From positions 868,001 to 932,000 of the forward strand of contig CAXXJA010000002.1 of assembly GCA_963678555.2 (NCBI GenBank): a stretch of DNA of 64,000 bases. Reading direction: 5' to 3'. The notes below the pieces were generated by a model. That model searched no databases and was not told where the DNA came from. It was given only the letters and a program-made list of their open reading frames with translations. The position numbers were made by a program, and so were the translations under genes. This stretch comes from SABI01 sp963678555 (GTDB lineage Bacteria > Spirochaetota > Spirochaetia > Sphaerochaetales > Sphaerochaetaceae). How positions within the stretch are numbered: the first letter of the stretch is position 1; each line of letters starts with the position of its first letter. Shown here in pieces: positions 37,223 through 46,259 of the stretch.

Positions 37223-37435
37223 TCACACACAGATCGCATGTGCAAGAGCGGTATCTATACTGTATCTGGCATCCTTTACCGTTATGATCATATTGTTCTT
37301 CAGGTGACTGATAATGGTGACCGGTTCTCCGGGATAGCATCCGAGGGTGAAGAGGAACTCCTCCATCCCGCTCTCCTGTGCATCAATCTTTGACACCATA
37401 TACGTCGAGTTGACGTGTCCTTCAGATAATCTCAT
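37223..37435 (-). CDS. feoA: FeoA-family protein
   Basis: 70 aa SH3-like partner of FeoB: FLFTLGCYPGEPVTIISHLK and IITVKDARYSIDTALAHAI. It lies 24 bases upstream of feoB. Confidence 0.92.
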   Translation of the reverse strand: MRLSEGHVNSTYMVSKIDAQESGMEEFLFTLGCYPGEPVTIISHLKNNMIITVKDARYSIDTALAHAICV

Positions 37436-37469
37436 ACTCTTCAGGTCTCCTTTCGTTCGTCCTGGTTAT

Positions 37470-37497
37470 AGTTTATCCATATTAACAATACTGTCAA
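37470..37497 (-). promoter_or_regulatory. Candidate feoA promoter
   Basis: On the minus strand TTGACA, 16 bases, TAAACT, about 35 bases before the feoA start; a metal-regulator operator may overlap but none was recognised. Confidence 0.5.
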
Positions 37498-37697
37498 TAC
37501 CTATGTCTGATAAAAACATTATTTTTATATCGAATGTATCAGGCAGTTAACTTGTACCGTTCAGCTGCAGCCCATTGAGCACCTCACGGTAAATATGACG
37601 GGAATCAGGAAGGATCGATATAGATTCACTCACCCAATTCAGACGGTTTTCACTTCTTCCCGGGCACAGACCGGTTGTTTCAGAGCCTTTTCATTCC

Positions 37698-37717
37698 GAA
37701 TAAGAATTGGTATATTC
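37698..37717 (+). promoter_or_regulatory. Possible Rrf2 half-site upstream of its own gene
   Basis: GAATA / TATTC inverted repeat around AATTGGTA. The same AATTGGTA occurs in the cysK operator on the other strand, which would suit autoregulation. Confidence 0.35.
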
Positions 37718-37746
37718 ATGAAACGATACGCAAAGAGAGGAATTCT

Positions 37747-38193
37747 ATGAAACTGTCAACCAGAAGCAGATACGGGCTTCGCCTCCTTGTCGAACTTGCT
37801 ATGGCCCCCACTGAAACAACGATGTTTCTCGGTGATATAGCAAAACAGCAGGATATCAGCGAAAAATACCTGAGCAAACTGGTCATTCCCCTCAGAGGGG
37901 CCAGACTCATCGTCTCAAGGCGAGGAGCAAACGGTGGATATATGCTTGCAAGAGACCCGCGTGAAATCACACTCAAGGAGATCATTGAGGCCCTCGAAGG
38001 AGAGCTCTTCCCCCTTGACTGTGTAAAGGACCCTGAAGTCTGTACGCGAAATCCACAGTGCGCATCTCATGATGTATGGGTAGACCTGAACCGGGCGATA
38101 AGCGAGTACCTCGAGGGAATTTCCCTGGAGAGCATCGTGCAGGACTATAAAAAGAAACTCGGTCTTTCCGATCCATTCGTCTATACGATTTAA
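37747..38193 (+). CDS. Rrf2-family transcriptional regulator (IscR/CymR-like)
   Basis: 148 aa. Starts MKLSTRSRYGLRLLVELAM, the Rrf2 hallmark, with HTH SEKYLSKLVIPLRGARLI and GGYMLARDP. Three Cys in CVKDPEVCTRNPQC (spacing 6 and 5) resemble the IscR 2Fe-2S ligands. The start at 37747 has AGAGAGG 6 bases upstream; the frame runs further to 37675. It precedes cysK and metY, so control of sulfur or iron-sulfur metabolism is likely. Cluster ligands are inferred, not shown. Confidence 0.88.
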   Translation: MKLSTRSRYGLRLLVELAMAPTETTMFLGDIAKQQDISEKYLSKLVIPLRGARLIVSRRGANGGYMLARDPREITLKEIIEALEGELFPLDCVKDPEVCTRNPQCASHDVWVDLNRAISEYLEGISLESIVQDYKKKLGLSDPFVYTI

Positions 38194-38325
38194 ATCACCA
38201 GCCGGTTCCCTCCCCCCCGCTTTCACCATCAGCGCATCCACCTCGCTCTGAGAAACTCTTCCTGTACCGTAACCGTACACCATCCTTGAATCTCTGACAT
38301 ACATATACAGAGCACATGAAAACCG

Positions 38326-38354
38326 TTGACAGGAACCTGCCTTCGGTGTAAATT
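38326..38354 (+). promoter_or_regulatory. cysK promoter
   Basis: TTGACA, 17 bases, TAAATT; the operator at 38352-38383 overlaps its downstream end. Confidence 0.7.
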
Positions 38355-38383
38355 ACTACCAATTAGGTCTATTTAGTAGTAAT
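38352..38383 (+). promoter_or_regulatory. Palindromic operator over the cysK transcription start
   Basis: Perfect 8-base arms ATTACTAC and GTAGTAAT, 16 bases apart, with an inner near-palindrome ACCAATTAGGT. It lies on the expected start of transcription, so a repressor there would block cysK-metY; the neighbouring Rrf2 protein is the obvious candidate. Confidence 0.6.
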
Positions 38384-38400
38384 ACATGAAGGAGCAGGTG

Positions 38401-39333
38401 ATGCGCATATATGAAACGATGAAAGAACTTATTGGAAACACACCACTGGTTCGGGTGAACACCCTCAATGAAGAAGGCAGGGCACATGTTCTTGTAAAAC
38501 TTGAAGCGGCAAACCCCTACTCTAGTGTGAAAGACAGACTTGGTATGGCACTGATAGAAAGTGCCGAGGCCCATGGCGACCTCACTCCCGGCAGTGTCAT
38601 CATTGAACCTACAAGCGGGAATACCGGTATTGCGCTTGCAGCCATAGGAGCTGCCAGGGGCTACCGGGTGATTCTGACGATGCCTGAGACCATGAGTATG
38701 GAGCGGCGTAAGGTACTGCTTGCCTTCGGAGCAGAGATCGTACTCACAGACGGGACAAAGGGAATGAAAGGGTCTATAGAAAAGGCTCAGGAACTGAAAG
38801 CGCAGATACCGGGTTCCTTTATACCTCAGCAGTTTGAGAACCCCGCGAATCCTGAAATACACAGAAGAACGACAGCAGAAGAGATCTGGCGGGACACGGA
38901 TGGTTCTGTGGACATCTTTGTTGCAGGAGTGGGCACCGGAGGGACCATCACCGGCACAGGAGAAGCGCTCAAGGCAAAGAACCCTTCGATACAGGTGGTG
39001 GCAGTGGAACCGGACACCTCTCCTGTCCTTTCGGGCGGAAAAGCCGGCGGCCATACGATACAGGGCATCGGAGCAGGGTTTATCCCCGATATTCTCAACA
39101 CCGGGGTTATTGACGAGGTGATCCGGGTAACGGATGCCGATGCCGGAATGACTGCCCGATCGGCAGCACGACAGGAGGGTATGCTGATCGGCATCTCTTC
39201 CGGGGCAGCCCTCTGGGCCGCGCTGGAACTCTCCAGAAGAGAGGAACATGCAGGAAAAACGATCGTCGTTCTCCTGCCGGATACAGGAGAACGCTATCTG
39301 TCGACCTGGCTGTTCGACGAAGCTGCAGTATAA
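38401..39333 (+). CDS. cysK: Cysteine synthase (O-acetylserine sulfhydrylase)
   Basis: 310 aa PLP enzyme making cysteine from O-acetylserine and sulfide. The PLP lysine lies in ANPYSSVKDRLG; TSGNTGIALAAIG and VGTGGTITGTGEALK bind substrate and phosphate. The start at 38401 (MRIYETMKELIGNTPLV) has AAGGAG 6 bases upstream. MetY follows 25 bases later, so they form an operon. Confidence 0.94.
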   Translation: MRIYETMKELIGNTPLVRVNTLNEEGRAHVLVKLEAANPYSSVKDRLGMALIESAEAHGDLTPGSVIIEPTSGNTGIALAAIGAARGYRVILTMPETMSMERRKVLLAFGAEIVLTDGTKGMKGSIEKAQELKAQIPGSFIPQQFENPANPEIHRRTTAEEIWRDTDGSVDIFVAGVGTGGTITGTGEALKAKNPSIQVVAVEPDTSPVLSGGKAGGHTIQGIGAGFIPDILNTGVIDEVIRVTDADAGMTARSAARQEGMLIGISSGAALWAALELSRREEHAGKTIVVLLPDTGERYLSTWLFDEAAV

Positions 39334-39358
39334 AAAACCATGAACGGGAGAAACCACA

Positions 39359-40660
39359 ATGTCAGAGAGAACCTACCATTTTGAAACACAGACACTTCAT
39401 GCCGGACAGACAGTGGATGAGACACATGCACGAGGAGTTCCGGTACACCGGACCTCCGCCTATCTGTTCAACAACACCGAGCATGCAATGAACCTCTTCG
39501 CCCTCAAGGAGCTGGGAAATATCTACACACGACTGGGAAACCCGACACAGGGTGTTCTGGAAGAGCGCATCGCGGCTCTTGAAGGGGGTGCCGCCTCGGT
39601 GGCACTTGCATCGGGGACAAGCGCTATACACTACACCATCATCACCATAGCGCAGAACGGAGATGAGATTGTTTCTGCAAGCAACCTGTACGGAGGCAGC
39701 TACACGATGTTCTCATCCATCCTTCCCCGGTTCGGTATCACAACCCGTTTCGTCGATCAGAGTGATCCCGAGAACTTTCGAAAGGCAATCACCGATAAGA
39801 CGAAACTGCTGTATCTGGAGGCAATCGGGAACCCCTCACTCGGGATGACAGATATAGCAGCTGTCGCCGATATCGCCCACGAGCACAACCTTCCCCTCGT
39901 GGTTGACGCGACCTTCACCACTCCCTACCTGCTCCGTCCGATCGAACACGGAGCGGATATCGTCATTCACTCTCTGACAAAGTGGATAGGCGGGCATGGG
40001 ACAGCCATCGGCGGTATCGTCACTGATTCAGGGAGATTTGACTGGAAGAAAGGAGACTTCCCGCTCTTCAACGAACCGGACTCAAATTATCATGGCATCA
40101 GATGGTCCTACGATCTTCCCGAATCTCTTTCCCCTGCGGCCTTTGCTCTCAGGCTGCGCACAGTGCCCCTGAGAAATCTCGGAGCCGCGATCTCCCCGGA
40201 CAACGCATGGATATTCCTGCAGGGGCTGGAGACACTACCGCTGCGGATGGAGAAGCACTCTCAGAATGCAGCGAGGGTTGCCGGGTTCCTTGAACAGGAT
40301 GAGCGGGTTGCCTGGGTGCGGTATCCGGGACTCGACTCAGACCCGTCGCATGAACTTGCCTTGAAATACCTGGGAAACGGACACGGATACGGAGGAATGG
40401 TGGTCTTCGGCATCAGGGGCGGATTTGAACGAGCAGTGAAATTTATAGATTCCGTTCCCCTGTTCAGCCATGTGGCAAACGTGGGAGATGCGAAGTCTCT
40501 TGTCCTCCACCCCTCTTCCACCAGTCATTCACAGCTGAGTGAACAAGAACAGCGCTCTGGCGGTCTCACTCCTGAGCTCATCAGGCTCTCAATCGGGCTG
40601 GAACACATTGATGATATTCTCTGGGCACTCGACCAGGGTCTCAGTGCTTCGCAGAGCTAG
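39359..40660 (+). CDS. metY: O-acetylhomoserine sulfhydrylase
   Basis: 433 aa PLP enzyme of the Cys/Met metabolism family; sulfhydrylates O-acetylhomoserine to homocysteine. The PLP lysine is in IVIHSLTKWIGGHGTAIGG; YTRLGNPTQGVLEERIAALE and ASGTSAIHYTI are family blocks. The length suits the O-acetylhomoserine type. Operon with cysK. Confidence 0.9.
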   Translation: MSERTYHFETQTLHAGQTVDETHARGVPVHRTSAYLFNNTEHAMNLFALKELGNIYTRLGNPTQGVLEERIAALEGGAASVALASGTSAIHYTIITIAQNGDEIVSASNLYGGSYTMFSSILPRFGITTRFVDQSDPENFRKAITDKTKLLYLEAIGNPSLGMTDIAAVADIAHEHNLPLVVDATFTTPYLLRPIEHGADIVIHSLTKWIGGHGTAIGGIVTDSGRFDWKKGDFPLFNEPDSNYHGIRWSYDLPESLSPAAFALRLRTVPLRNLGAAISPDNAWIFLQGLETLPLRMEKHSQNAARVAGFLEQDERVAWVRYPGLDSDPSHELALKYLGNGHGYGGMVVFGIRGGFERAVKFIDSVPLFSHVANVGDAKSLVLHPSSTSHSQLSEQEQRSGGLTPELIRLSIGLEHIDDILWALDQGLSASQS

Positions 40661-40676
40661 AGACACCCGGACCGGC

Positions 40677-40712
40677 GGCCGGTAGCAGTACAGACGTACT
40701 GGGTTGCCGGCC
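40677..40712 (+). terminator. Strong hairpin after metY
   Basis: GGCCGG...AGTAC / GTACT...CCGGCC long stem 17 bases after the metY stop; no clear T-run, so termination is likely but not certain. Confidence 0.5.
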
Positions 40713-40756
40713 TGATCTGAGCACGTCTCCTGACGAAACGGGCACACACCTCTGAA

Positions 40757-40793
40757 GATATTACCATCATACCACTGGTGATATTTTCACCAG
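40757..40793 (+). promoter_or_regulatory. Candidate enhancer site of the sigma-54 activator (operon 1)
   Basis: Perfect inverted repeat CTGGTGATATTTTCACCAG, with an overlapping ATATTACCA / TGGTGATAT pair. It lies about 90 bases before the -24 element. The core CACTGGTGATATTTTC recurs, with two changes, upstream of the second operon. Confidence 0.55.
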
Positions 40794-40875
40794 ATACGTG
40801 CTGATGTGAATAGATGGAACAGGAGAAAGCTGTCGTACTGATGCGTGAGGAGAGATTCAGTGTCTCGATTCAGCT

Positions 40876-40892
40876 TTGGCATTGTTTCTGCA
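40876..40892 (+). promoter_or_regulatory. Sigma-54 promoter of the dapA-like operon
   Basis: TTGGCATTGTTTCTGCA: GG at -24 and GC at -12 separated by exactly 10 bases. Start of transcription expected near 40903, giving a leader of about 57 bases. Confidence 0.75.
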
Positions 40893-40959
40893 TTACAGAT
40901 AAGCAGAACAGGTATCAGACCGGTTTCATTTCCACAGGATAAAGTAAGAGGTATACACG

Positions 40960-41847
40960 ATGACACACTACATTGCTCCGTTCACCGCCCTGGTGACAGC
41001 ATACAATGCAGAGGAAGAGGTTGATCTTGAGGCGACACGGCGTCAGATGAGACGACAGATTCAGGCGGGAAACAATCTGTTCTGCAGCGGGACGAACGGA
41101 GATTTTTCAGCCCTTTCCTTCGAAGAGCGCGTATCGATCGTCAAAGCGGCACAGGAAGAAGCTCAGGGCTCGGTGAAGGTCTTTGCCAATGCGGGAACCC
41201 CGAGCACCTTCGAGACCATCAGGCTCGCCAGAGAATATGCCAAAACCGGAATTGACGGGATCGCAGTGGTCGCTCCCTATTTCATCTCCTGTACACAGGA
41301 GGCTCTTTATCTTCATTACAGGAAGGTTGCCGAGGCAGTCAACGCTCCCATCTATATCTATGATATCCCCTCCCGTACGGGAAACCCTGTCGAACCTGAA
41401 ACGGTATTCAGGCTGTCGGAAATCGAGAATATTGCGGGCATTAAAGATACGAGCGGCAATGCTGACAACCTGAAGGCCTACTGCGACCATAGAAAAGACC
41501 ACCCGGAGTTCGATGTCTATACAGGACCAGATCATATGATTCATGATGGACTTCTCATGGGCGCAACCGGCTGTGTGTCGGGCCTCGCCAACGTAATTCC
41601 CGGCTGGGTGAATGATATCGTCCGCCTCTACGCTGAGAACGATGTGGAGGGTTCAGCCGCAGCACAGGCGAAGGTGAGTGAATTCCGCACGGCACTCTAC
41701 CGGCTCGGATTCCCTCCCGCACTCGTAAAACGTGCCCTGTACATCATGGACCCTGCTGTCGGAAACAACAGAATGCCATCACTGATTCCTTCCCGGGAGA
41801 TTGATGATTCCCTGAGGGCCCTTCTGGAAACGTACGGATTACTTTAA
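40960..41847 (+). CDS. DapA / N-acetylneuraminate lyase family protein
   Basis: 295 aa class I aldolase fold. The Tyr is in IYIYDIPSRTGN and the Schiff-base Lys in IAGIKDTSGNADNL; GTNGDFSALSFEER binds the carboxylate. The family covers dihydrodipicolinate synthase, sialic-acid lyase and 2-keto-3-deoxy acid aldolases. The locus suggests a catabolic 2-oxo-acid lyase rather than lysine synthesis, but the substrate cannot be told. AGAGG lies before the ATG. Confidence 0.85.
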   Translation: MTHYIAPFTALVTAYNAEEEVDLEATRRQMRRQIQAGNNLFCSGTNGDFSALSFEERVSIVKAAQEEAQGSVKVFANAGTPSTFETIRLAREYAKTGIDGIAVVAPYFISCTQEALYLHYRKVAEAVNAPIYIYDIPSRTGNPVEPETVFRLSEIENIAGIKDTSGNADNLKAYCDHRKDHPEFDVYTGPDHMIHDGLLMGATGCVSGLANVIPGWVNDIVRLYAENDVEGSAAAQAKVSEFRTALYRLGFPPALVKRALYIMDPAVGNNRMPSLIPSREIDDSLRALLETYGLL

Positions 41848-41898
41848 CCGCCCCCCTCTTCCTGTATCGGGGTGGAATGACGCATGTGGAGGATAGAC

Positions 41899-42822
41899 AT
41901 GATAGGTATAACCATGGGAGACCCGAACGGGGTCGGCCCTGAAATAATTGTACGGGCAGCCGCTGACGGAATTCTTCCGGAACATGCTGTGGTCTTCGGA
42001 AATACAAAGATTCTCCGCTATGCCGCAGGATTTGTCGAAGGCGACATACATTTTCCCATCATCGAGGTGGGCGATTTCACGGTAGCTGACCTGAAGCCGG
42101 GACAGGTGGATGGAAAGGCAGGCCATGCTGCTGTCAGTTATGTGAAGGCGGCATCAGAAGCAGCACTTCGAGGCGACATCACTGCCATAGTGACCCTTCC
42201 GATCAACAAGGAAGCAGTGAGACTCACACACCCCGATTTCTCAGGCCACACGGAGTATATCGCGGATCTCTGCGGAAATCCTCCGGTTACGATGATGCTC
42301 GCAACAGAGAAACTGGTGGTGACCCATGTGAGCACGCATGTCTCCATCGTAGAGGCAGCGGCCAGAGTAAAAAAAGAGAGGATTCTGGAGGTTATCCGCC
42401 TTACCGATGATGCTCTCAAGAGAATCCGCCCTAGCGCGCGCATCGCCGTCGCAGGTCTTAATCCGCATGCCGGCGAGAATGGTGCGTTCGGGCAGGAAGA
42501 ACTGCTCGAGATAATTCCTGCCATAGAGCAGGCAAAAAAAGAAGGGTATACGGTCATCGGTCCGGAACCCGGTGATACGGTCTTCTTCAATGCAGTCCAT
42601 CGCGATAAATTCGATGCGGTTGTGTGCATGTACCATGACCAGGGCCATATCTTCATCAAGACTCTCGACTTTGACGGAGGAGTGAATGTCACCCTCGGTC
42701 TTCCGATCATACGGACCTCGGTCGATCACGGTACTGCCTATGATATCGCCTATAAGGGGATTGCACGGGTAAGGAGCTTCGCCCTTGCTCTCAAAATGGC
42801 CCAGTCCCTCGCGGACGGCTGA
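41899..42822 (+). CDS. PdxA-family dehydrogenase (PdxA2-like), copy 1
   Basis: 307 aa. PdxA fold with metal-binding His in STHVSIVEA, GLNPHAGENGAFG and VCMYHDQGHIF. Start MIGITMGDPNGVGPEI at 41899 with GGAGG just upstream. PdxA2 enzymes paired with DUF1537 kinases oxidise D-threonate 4-phosphate or D-erythronate 4-phosphate, with decarboxylation to dihydroxyacetone phosphate. Pathway use is inferred from the second operon of the locus. Its stop lies 26 bases from that of the regulator gene, which converges on it. Confidence 0.85.
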   Translation: MIGITMGDPNGVGPEIIVRAAADGILPEHAVVFGNTKILRYAAGFVEGDIHFPIIEVGDFTVADLKPGQVDGKAGHAAVSYVKAASEAALRGDITAIVTLPINKEAVRLTHPDFSGHTEYIADLCGNPPVTMMLATEKLVVTHVSTHVSIVEAAARVKKERILEVIRLTDDALKRIRPSARIAVAGLNPHAGENGAFGQEELLEIIPAIEQAKKEGYTVIGPEPGDTVFFNAVHRDKFDAVVCMYHDQGHIFIKTLDFDGGVNVTLGLPIIRTSVDHGTAYDIAYKGIARVRSFALALKMAQSLADG

Positions 42823-42847
42823 TCGCTGTGCTATCGGAGAAAGCCGT

Positions 42848-44764
42848 TCAGCGCGACAGTGCCCCGCTTTCTTCGAGATTCTTCCTCACCGTGGAACGGT
42901 CCAGTCCAAGGATACGGGCCGTTCTGCTGATATTCCGATCATTGGCCATCCAGCATGAACGGATTACCTCGATTGCAGAGCGTTTGACCGAGTGCTCATC
43001 AAACTCTGCCCTGTCGGGCTGCTCGGATCCCCGGAAAACAGGGCCGGCAGCACCGGTATCATGGAGGTCCTCAATGAGATCCGAGATAATTCCATCGGTA
43101 TCCTCCGAGAGCGAGAAGAGTACACACACCTTCTCGGCAAAATTTCTCAGCTGACGGACGTTTCCCGGCCATGAACAGTGAAGGAGCGCCTGTTTCAGTG
43201 CGGGAGGTACCTGACTCACGCTGTACCCGTATTTTCTGTTGAAATAGCCAACAAAGGACTCGAACAGCGGCAGCACGTCATCTGGCCGCTGTCGCAGTGG
43301 CGGCAGCGTGATATCGAGTACTTTCAAACGGTAGTAGAGGTCCTTTCTGAACTGACCACTCTCTGTTTCGGCGAACAGATCCTTATTGCATGCAGCAATG
43401 ACCCGGACATCAACATCATAGACACGGTTTCCGCCTATCCTCATCACCTGCTTCTCCTGCAGGACACGAAGCATTCTGGCCTGCACGTTCTGGTTCATGT
43501 CGTTCACTTCATCGAGGAATATCGTTCCCTTGTGGGCAAGCTCGAACAGACCCGGTTTACCCCCTTTCTGGGCACCGGTGAAGGCTCCTTCGGCATACCC
43601 GAACAGCTCACTCTCCAGCAGCGTGTCGGGAAGCGCTGCGCAGTTGACTGCCACGAAGGGCCCCTGATGTCTGTTCGATGCGTTGTGGATGCTCTGTGCA
43701 AACATCTCCTTACCAGACCCTGTCTCACCAAGGAGCAGAATCGTGGCGTTTGTTCCCGAGAAGGTTCTGGCCTTCTCGACAATCTGACGGAACGTGTGGT
43801 CGATGGCGGTTATGGAGTCGAAATCGTACTGGGCTATGAGACCACGGGATACCATCTCCTTCCTCAGCATCCCCTCAAGGTCCTTGATCCGGCTGCTGCT
43901 CTGAAGGAAGACAAGGACCGACCTCATATTCTCTCTGTCGCGTATCCGTTTCACCTCCACCATGTAATCCTTGCCGTCGATGCTGATCAGTTTGCTCCCC
44001 CGTTCACCGGCAATCACCTCTAGAAGCGGTGTCGGAGCATTCTCCTCAGTCAGCTCCTGACCGATGAGGTACCCCTTTTCTCTGTTCAGCATCCGTTCCG
44101 CTTTCGAGTTGACCAGCTGCACAAGACCGTCTGTGGCGATATACAGGATACCCATATCTGTCTGTTCCATCATGAGGTTCAGCCGCTTATTCCTCACCAG
44201 TTCCTGATTCATCCTCTCCAGAAGTCTCATGGCCGACTCTATCGCACTGTGAATCGCTTCAGGACCGCTTCGAACCAGCTCCGATGCGATGCCGAGCTCC
44301 CGGGCGGTATTCACCGAAATCGTGTCTCCCACGATCACTTCAGCTCCCCAGGCATGAGCCTCTTCAACGACGGAGACAGTCTGAAGCCGCTTGGTGATCA
44401 GAAAGTACCCAAGATCGATCCCGAGAATCCGTGCGATGCTCTTTGCACCGTTGATGACGTTCTCATACCCGATGACCGCTATTCTGGCCTCTCTCAGTGC
44501 ATGGGGATAGATGACCCTCAGCAGATCGTACCCGCTGACCTCAATCTCGAACACCGGGAGACTCAGATGCTTTTTAAGAAGGGTCGCAGTCCCTCCCCGT
44601 GAGATCACAACCTGGATCGACTGTTCACTCAGCACCTGCTGTGCTGCGCGAAGTCCTGCATGAAGGTTGCCTTCGACGATTCTCACTTCGTACGGAAGAG
44701 AAGCCGCTACCCCGGTCGCCTGATCCATAAGGTCAGGGTATGGTGCTACGAGTAATATGTTCAT
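42848..44764 (-). CDS. Sigma-54-dependent transcriptional activator, PrpR type
   Basis: About 638 aa. PrpR-type N-terminal sensor (RGGTATLLKKHLSLPVFEIE, region 1-190), a PAS-like part near 210-310, then an AAA+ domain: Walker A GETGSGKE, the sigma-54 contact GAFTGA in YAEGAFTGAQKGG, Walker B GTIFLDEVNDM. A Fis-type HTH ends the protein (NISRTARILGLDRSTVRKNL). The start (MNILLVAPYPDLM, 44764) has no clear ribosome site. It lies between two operons with -24/-12 promoters and is the likely activator of both. Confidence 0.92.
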   Translation of the reverse strand: MNILLVAPYPDLMDQATGVAASLPYEVRIVEGNLHAGLRAAQQVLSEQSIQVVISRGGTATLLKKHLSLPVFEIEVSGYDLLRVIYPHALREARIAVIGYENVINGAKSIARILGIDLGYFLITKRLQTVSVVEEAHAWGAEVIVGDTISVNTARELGIASELVRSGPEAIHSAIESAMRLLERMNQELVRNKRLNLMMEQTDMGILYIATDGLVQLVNSKAERMLNREKGYLIGQELTEENAPTPLLEVIAGERGSKLISIDGKDYMVEVKRIRDRENMRSVLVFLQSSSRIKDLEGMLRKEMVSRGLIAQYDFDSITAIDHTFRQIVEKARTFSGTNATILLLGETGSGKEMFAQSIHNASNRHQGPFVAVNCAALPDTLLESELFGYAEGAFTGAQKGGKPGLFELAHKGTIFLDEVNDMNQNVQARMLRVLQEKQVMRIGGNRVYDVDVRVIAACNKDLFAETESGQFRKDLYYRLKVLDITLPPLRQRPDDVLPLFESFVGYFNRKYGYSVSQVPPALKQALLHCSWPGNVRQLRNFAEKVCVLFSLSEDTDGIISDLIEDLHDTGAAGPVFRGSEQPDRAEFDEHSVKRSAIEVIRSCWMANDRNISRTARILGLDRSTVRKNLEESGALSR

Positions 44765-44822
44765 AGCAGGGAAGTATACTACAAGAATCGTCAATGAGCA
44801 AATAATCTGCACTTTTTATCTT

Positions 44823-44838
44823 CACTGATGATTTTTTC
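44823..44838 (+). promoter_or_regulatory. Candidate enhancer site of the sigma-54 activator (operon 2)
   Basis: CACTGATGATTTTTTC, 14 of 16 matches to CACTGGTGATATTTTC at 40773-40788, 108 bases before the -24 element; an inverted repeat TTCTTCA-CAT-TGAAGAA follows at once. Confidence 0.5.
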
Positions 44839-44943
44839 TTCACATTGAAGAACATGGACTCATTCCCCTGCGACCGAAACAGAACACCTTATTCTTTATA
44901 ACAGATACCATTACAACGTCTTTCACATTGACGGTACGTGAGA

Positions 44944-44960
44944 TTGGCATGCTACCTGCT
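44944..44960 (+). promoter_or_regulatory. Sigma-54 promoter of the DUF1537-kinase operon
   Basis: TTGGCATGCTACCTGCT: GG and GC with the exact 10-base spacing. The expected start near 44971 leaves a leader of about 11 bases, and rules out the ATG at 44928. Confidence 0.8.
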
Positions 44961-44981
44961 TTGGCTTCTGCAATGGGAACT

Positions 44982-46259
44982 ATGAAACGACTTGTAATAG
45001 CTGATGATCTCACCGGTGCAAATGATACGGGAGTGCACTTCCTCTCCGGAAACGAGAAGGTGGAGGTCGTCATCGACTCCGTCGCCTTTTCACTCCAGCC
45101 GCTGGACCATTCAGTCGACACGATTGTAATCAATACGGGAACACGAAATGCTACACCGCAGGAAGCTGCACAGAAAGTGAAAGAGTATGTTCAACAGTTC
45201 CTCACCTACGGGCCGAACGAGATCTATAAAAAGATCGACTCCACGCTGAGAGGAAATGTGGGAGCTGAGATCGATGCTCTCATGCAGGCAAGCGGGTTCT
45301 CATTGGCCTGTGTCGCTCCCGCCGTTCCGCGAAACGGAAGGACCACGATAGACGGAATATGTTATGTCAACGGAATCCCGCTCGATAAGACCGAATTCGC
45401 TCAGGATCCCTTCTCACCTGTAGCAAGCAGCAGTGCCTCTGCAATTATCACGGCGCAAAGCATGCGAAGGACCTCCGTGTTGACACTGAGTCAGCTGAGA
45501 GCTCCGAGAGAACAGGCTTTGCGGACCCTCACCTCCATGGTGGAAGATGGGTGCGAAATCATCGTTGTAGACTCAGAGACCAGGGAAGACCTTCTACTGG
45601 CAAAAGAGTTGTTCACCCTGCTTCCGCTTAAGGTGCTGTATGTAGGAGCCGCAGGATTCTTCCATGCTGTCGGTACCGAAACACACAGGCACTGTAGAAA
45701 TCCGCTTCCCGGGACACCGAAGATCCTCTTCGTGACCGGCAGTATGATGGAAACCAGTAAGAAACAGTGTGATTATCTCGTGAATGAAGGCTACCTTGAC
45801 AAGACATTTCCGGTGATATCAAAACAGGCTATCCGTGATGAACGTGCAGAGATTTCCAGAGTCGCACAGGCAGTCTCAAAGGAATTGAGGAACGGGCAGA
45901 TAGCTTTGATCCATACCGACAGAGACAGTCATGAAATCGCTCATACGGCTCATAAGGTAGGCTCCACCGTCAGCAGGATCGTCCGTGAGGTATTACAGAG
46001 TACTCATGTGGATGCTCTGGTAGTCACAGGAGGCGAAACCGCCATGAACGTGCTCAGTGAACTCAGGGTGAAAAGCCTTCAGCTGATTGACGAGGCCCTC
46101 CCCGCTGTGCCGGTATCCCTTATGAAATGTCCCGTGAATGGGGAAATCATGTTTATCAGCAAGGCGGGATCCTACGGAGACACCGATGTCCTGGAGGGGA
46201 TCATACAGTACGTAAAAACCATGAAGAAGACTCGATTGGAGCAGGAGAACATATCATGA
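44982..46259 (+). CDS. Four-carbon acid sugar kinase (DUF1537)
   Basis: 425 aa. Family start MKRLVIADDLTGANDTGVHF, then YKKIDSTLRGNVGAEIDAL, and the C-terminal nucleotide-binding part with VVTGGETAMNVL and GSYGDTDVLEGII. DUF1537 kinases phosphorylate D-threonate, D-erythronate or 3-oxo-tetronates, feeding PdxA2. The start at 44982 is required by the sigma-54 promoter just upstream. Overlaps the next gene in ATGA. Confidence 0.9.
   Translation: MKRLVIADDLTGANDTGVHFLSGNEKVEVVIDSVAFSLQPLDHSVDTIVINTGTRNATPQEAAQKVKEYVQQFLTYGPNEIYKKIDSTLRGNVGAEIDALMQASGFSLACVAPAVPRNGRTTIDGICYVNGIPLDKTEFAQDPFSPVASSSASAIITAQSMRRTSVLTLSQLRAPREQALRTLTSMVEDGCEIIVVDSETREDLLLAKELFTLLPLKVLYVGAAGFFHAVGTETHRHCRNPLPGTPKILFVTGSMMETSKKQCDYLVNEGYLDKTFPVISKQAIRDERAEISRVAQAVSKELRNGQIALIHTDRDSHEIAHTAHKVGSTVSRIVREVLQSTHVDALVVTGGETAMNVLSELRVKSLQLIDEALPAVPVSLMKCPVNGEIMFISKAGSYGDTDVLEGIIQYVKTMKKTRLEQENIS

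Noticed and set aside
38356..39357. 333-codon open frame antisense to cysK
   Set aside because: Fully inside the cysK coding region on the other strand, with no ribosome site and no family resemblance; cysK is certain.
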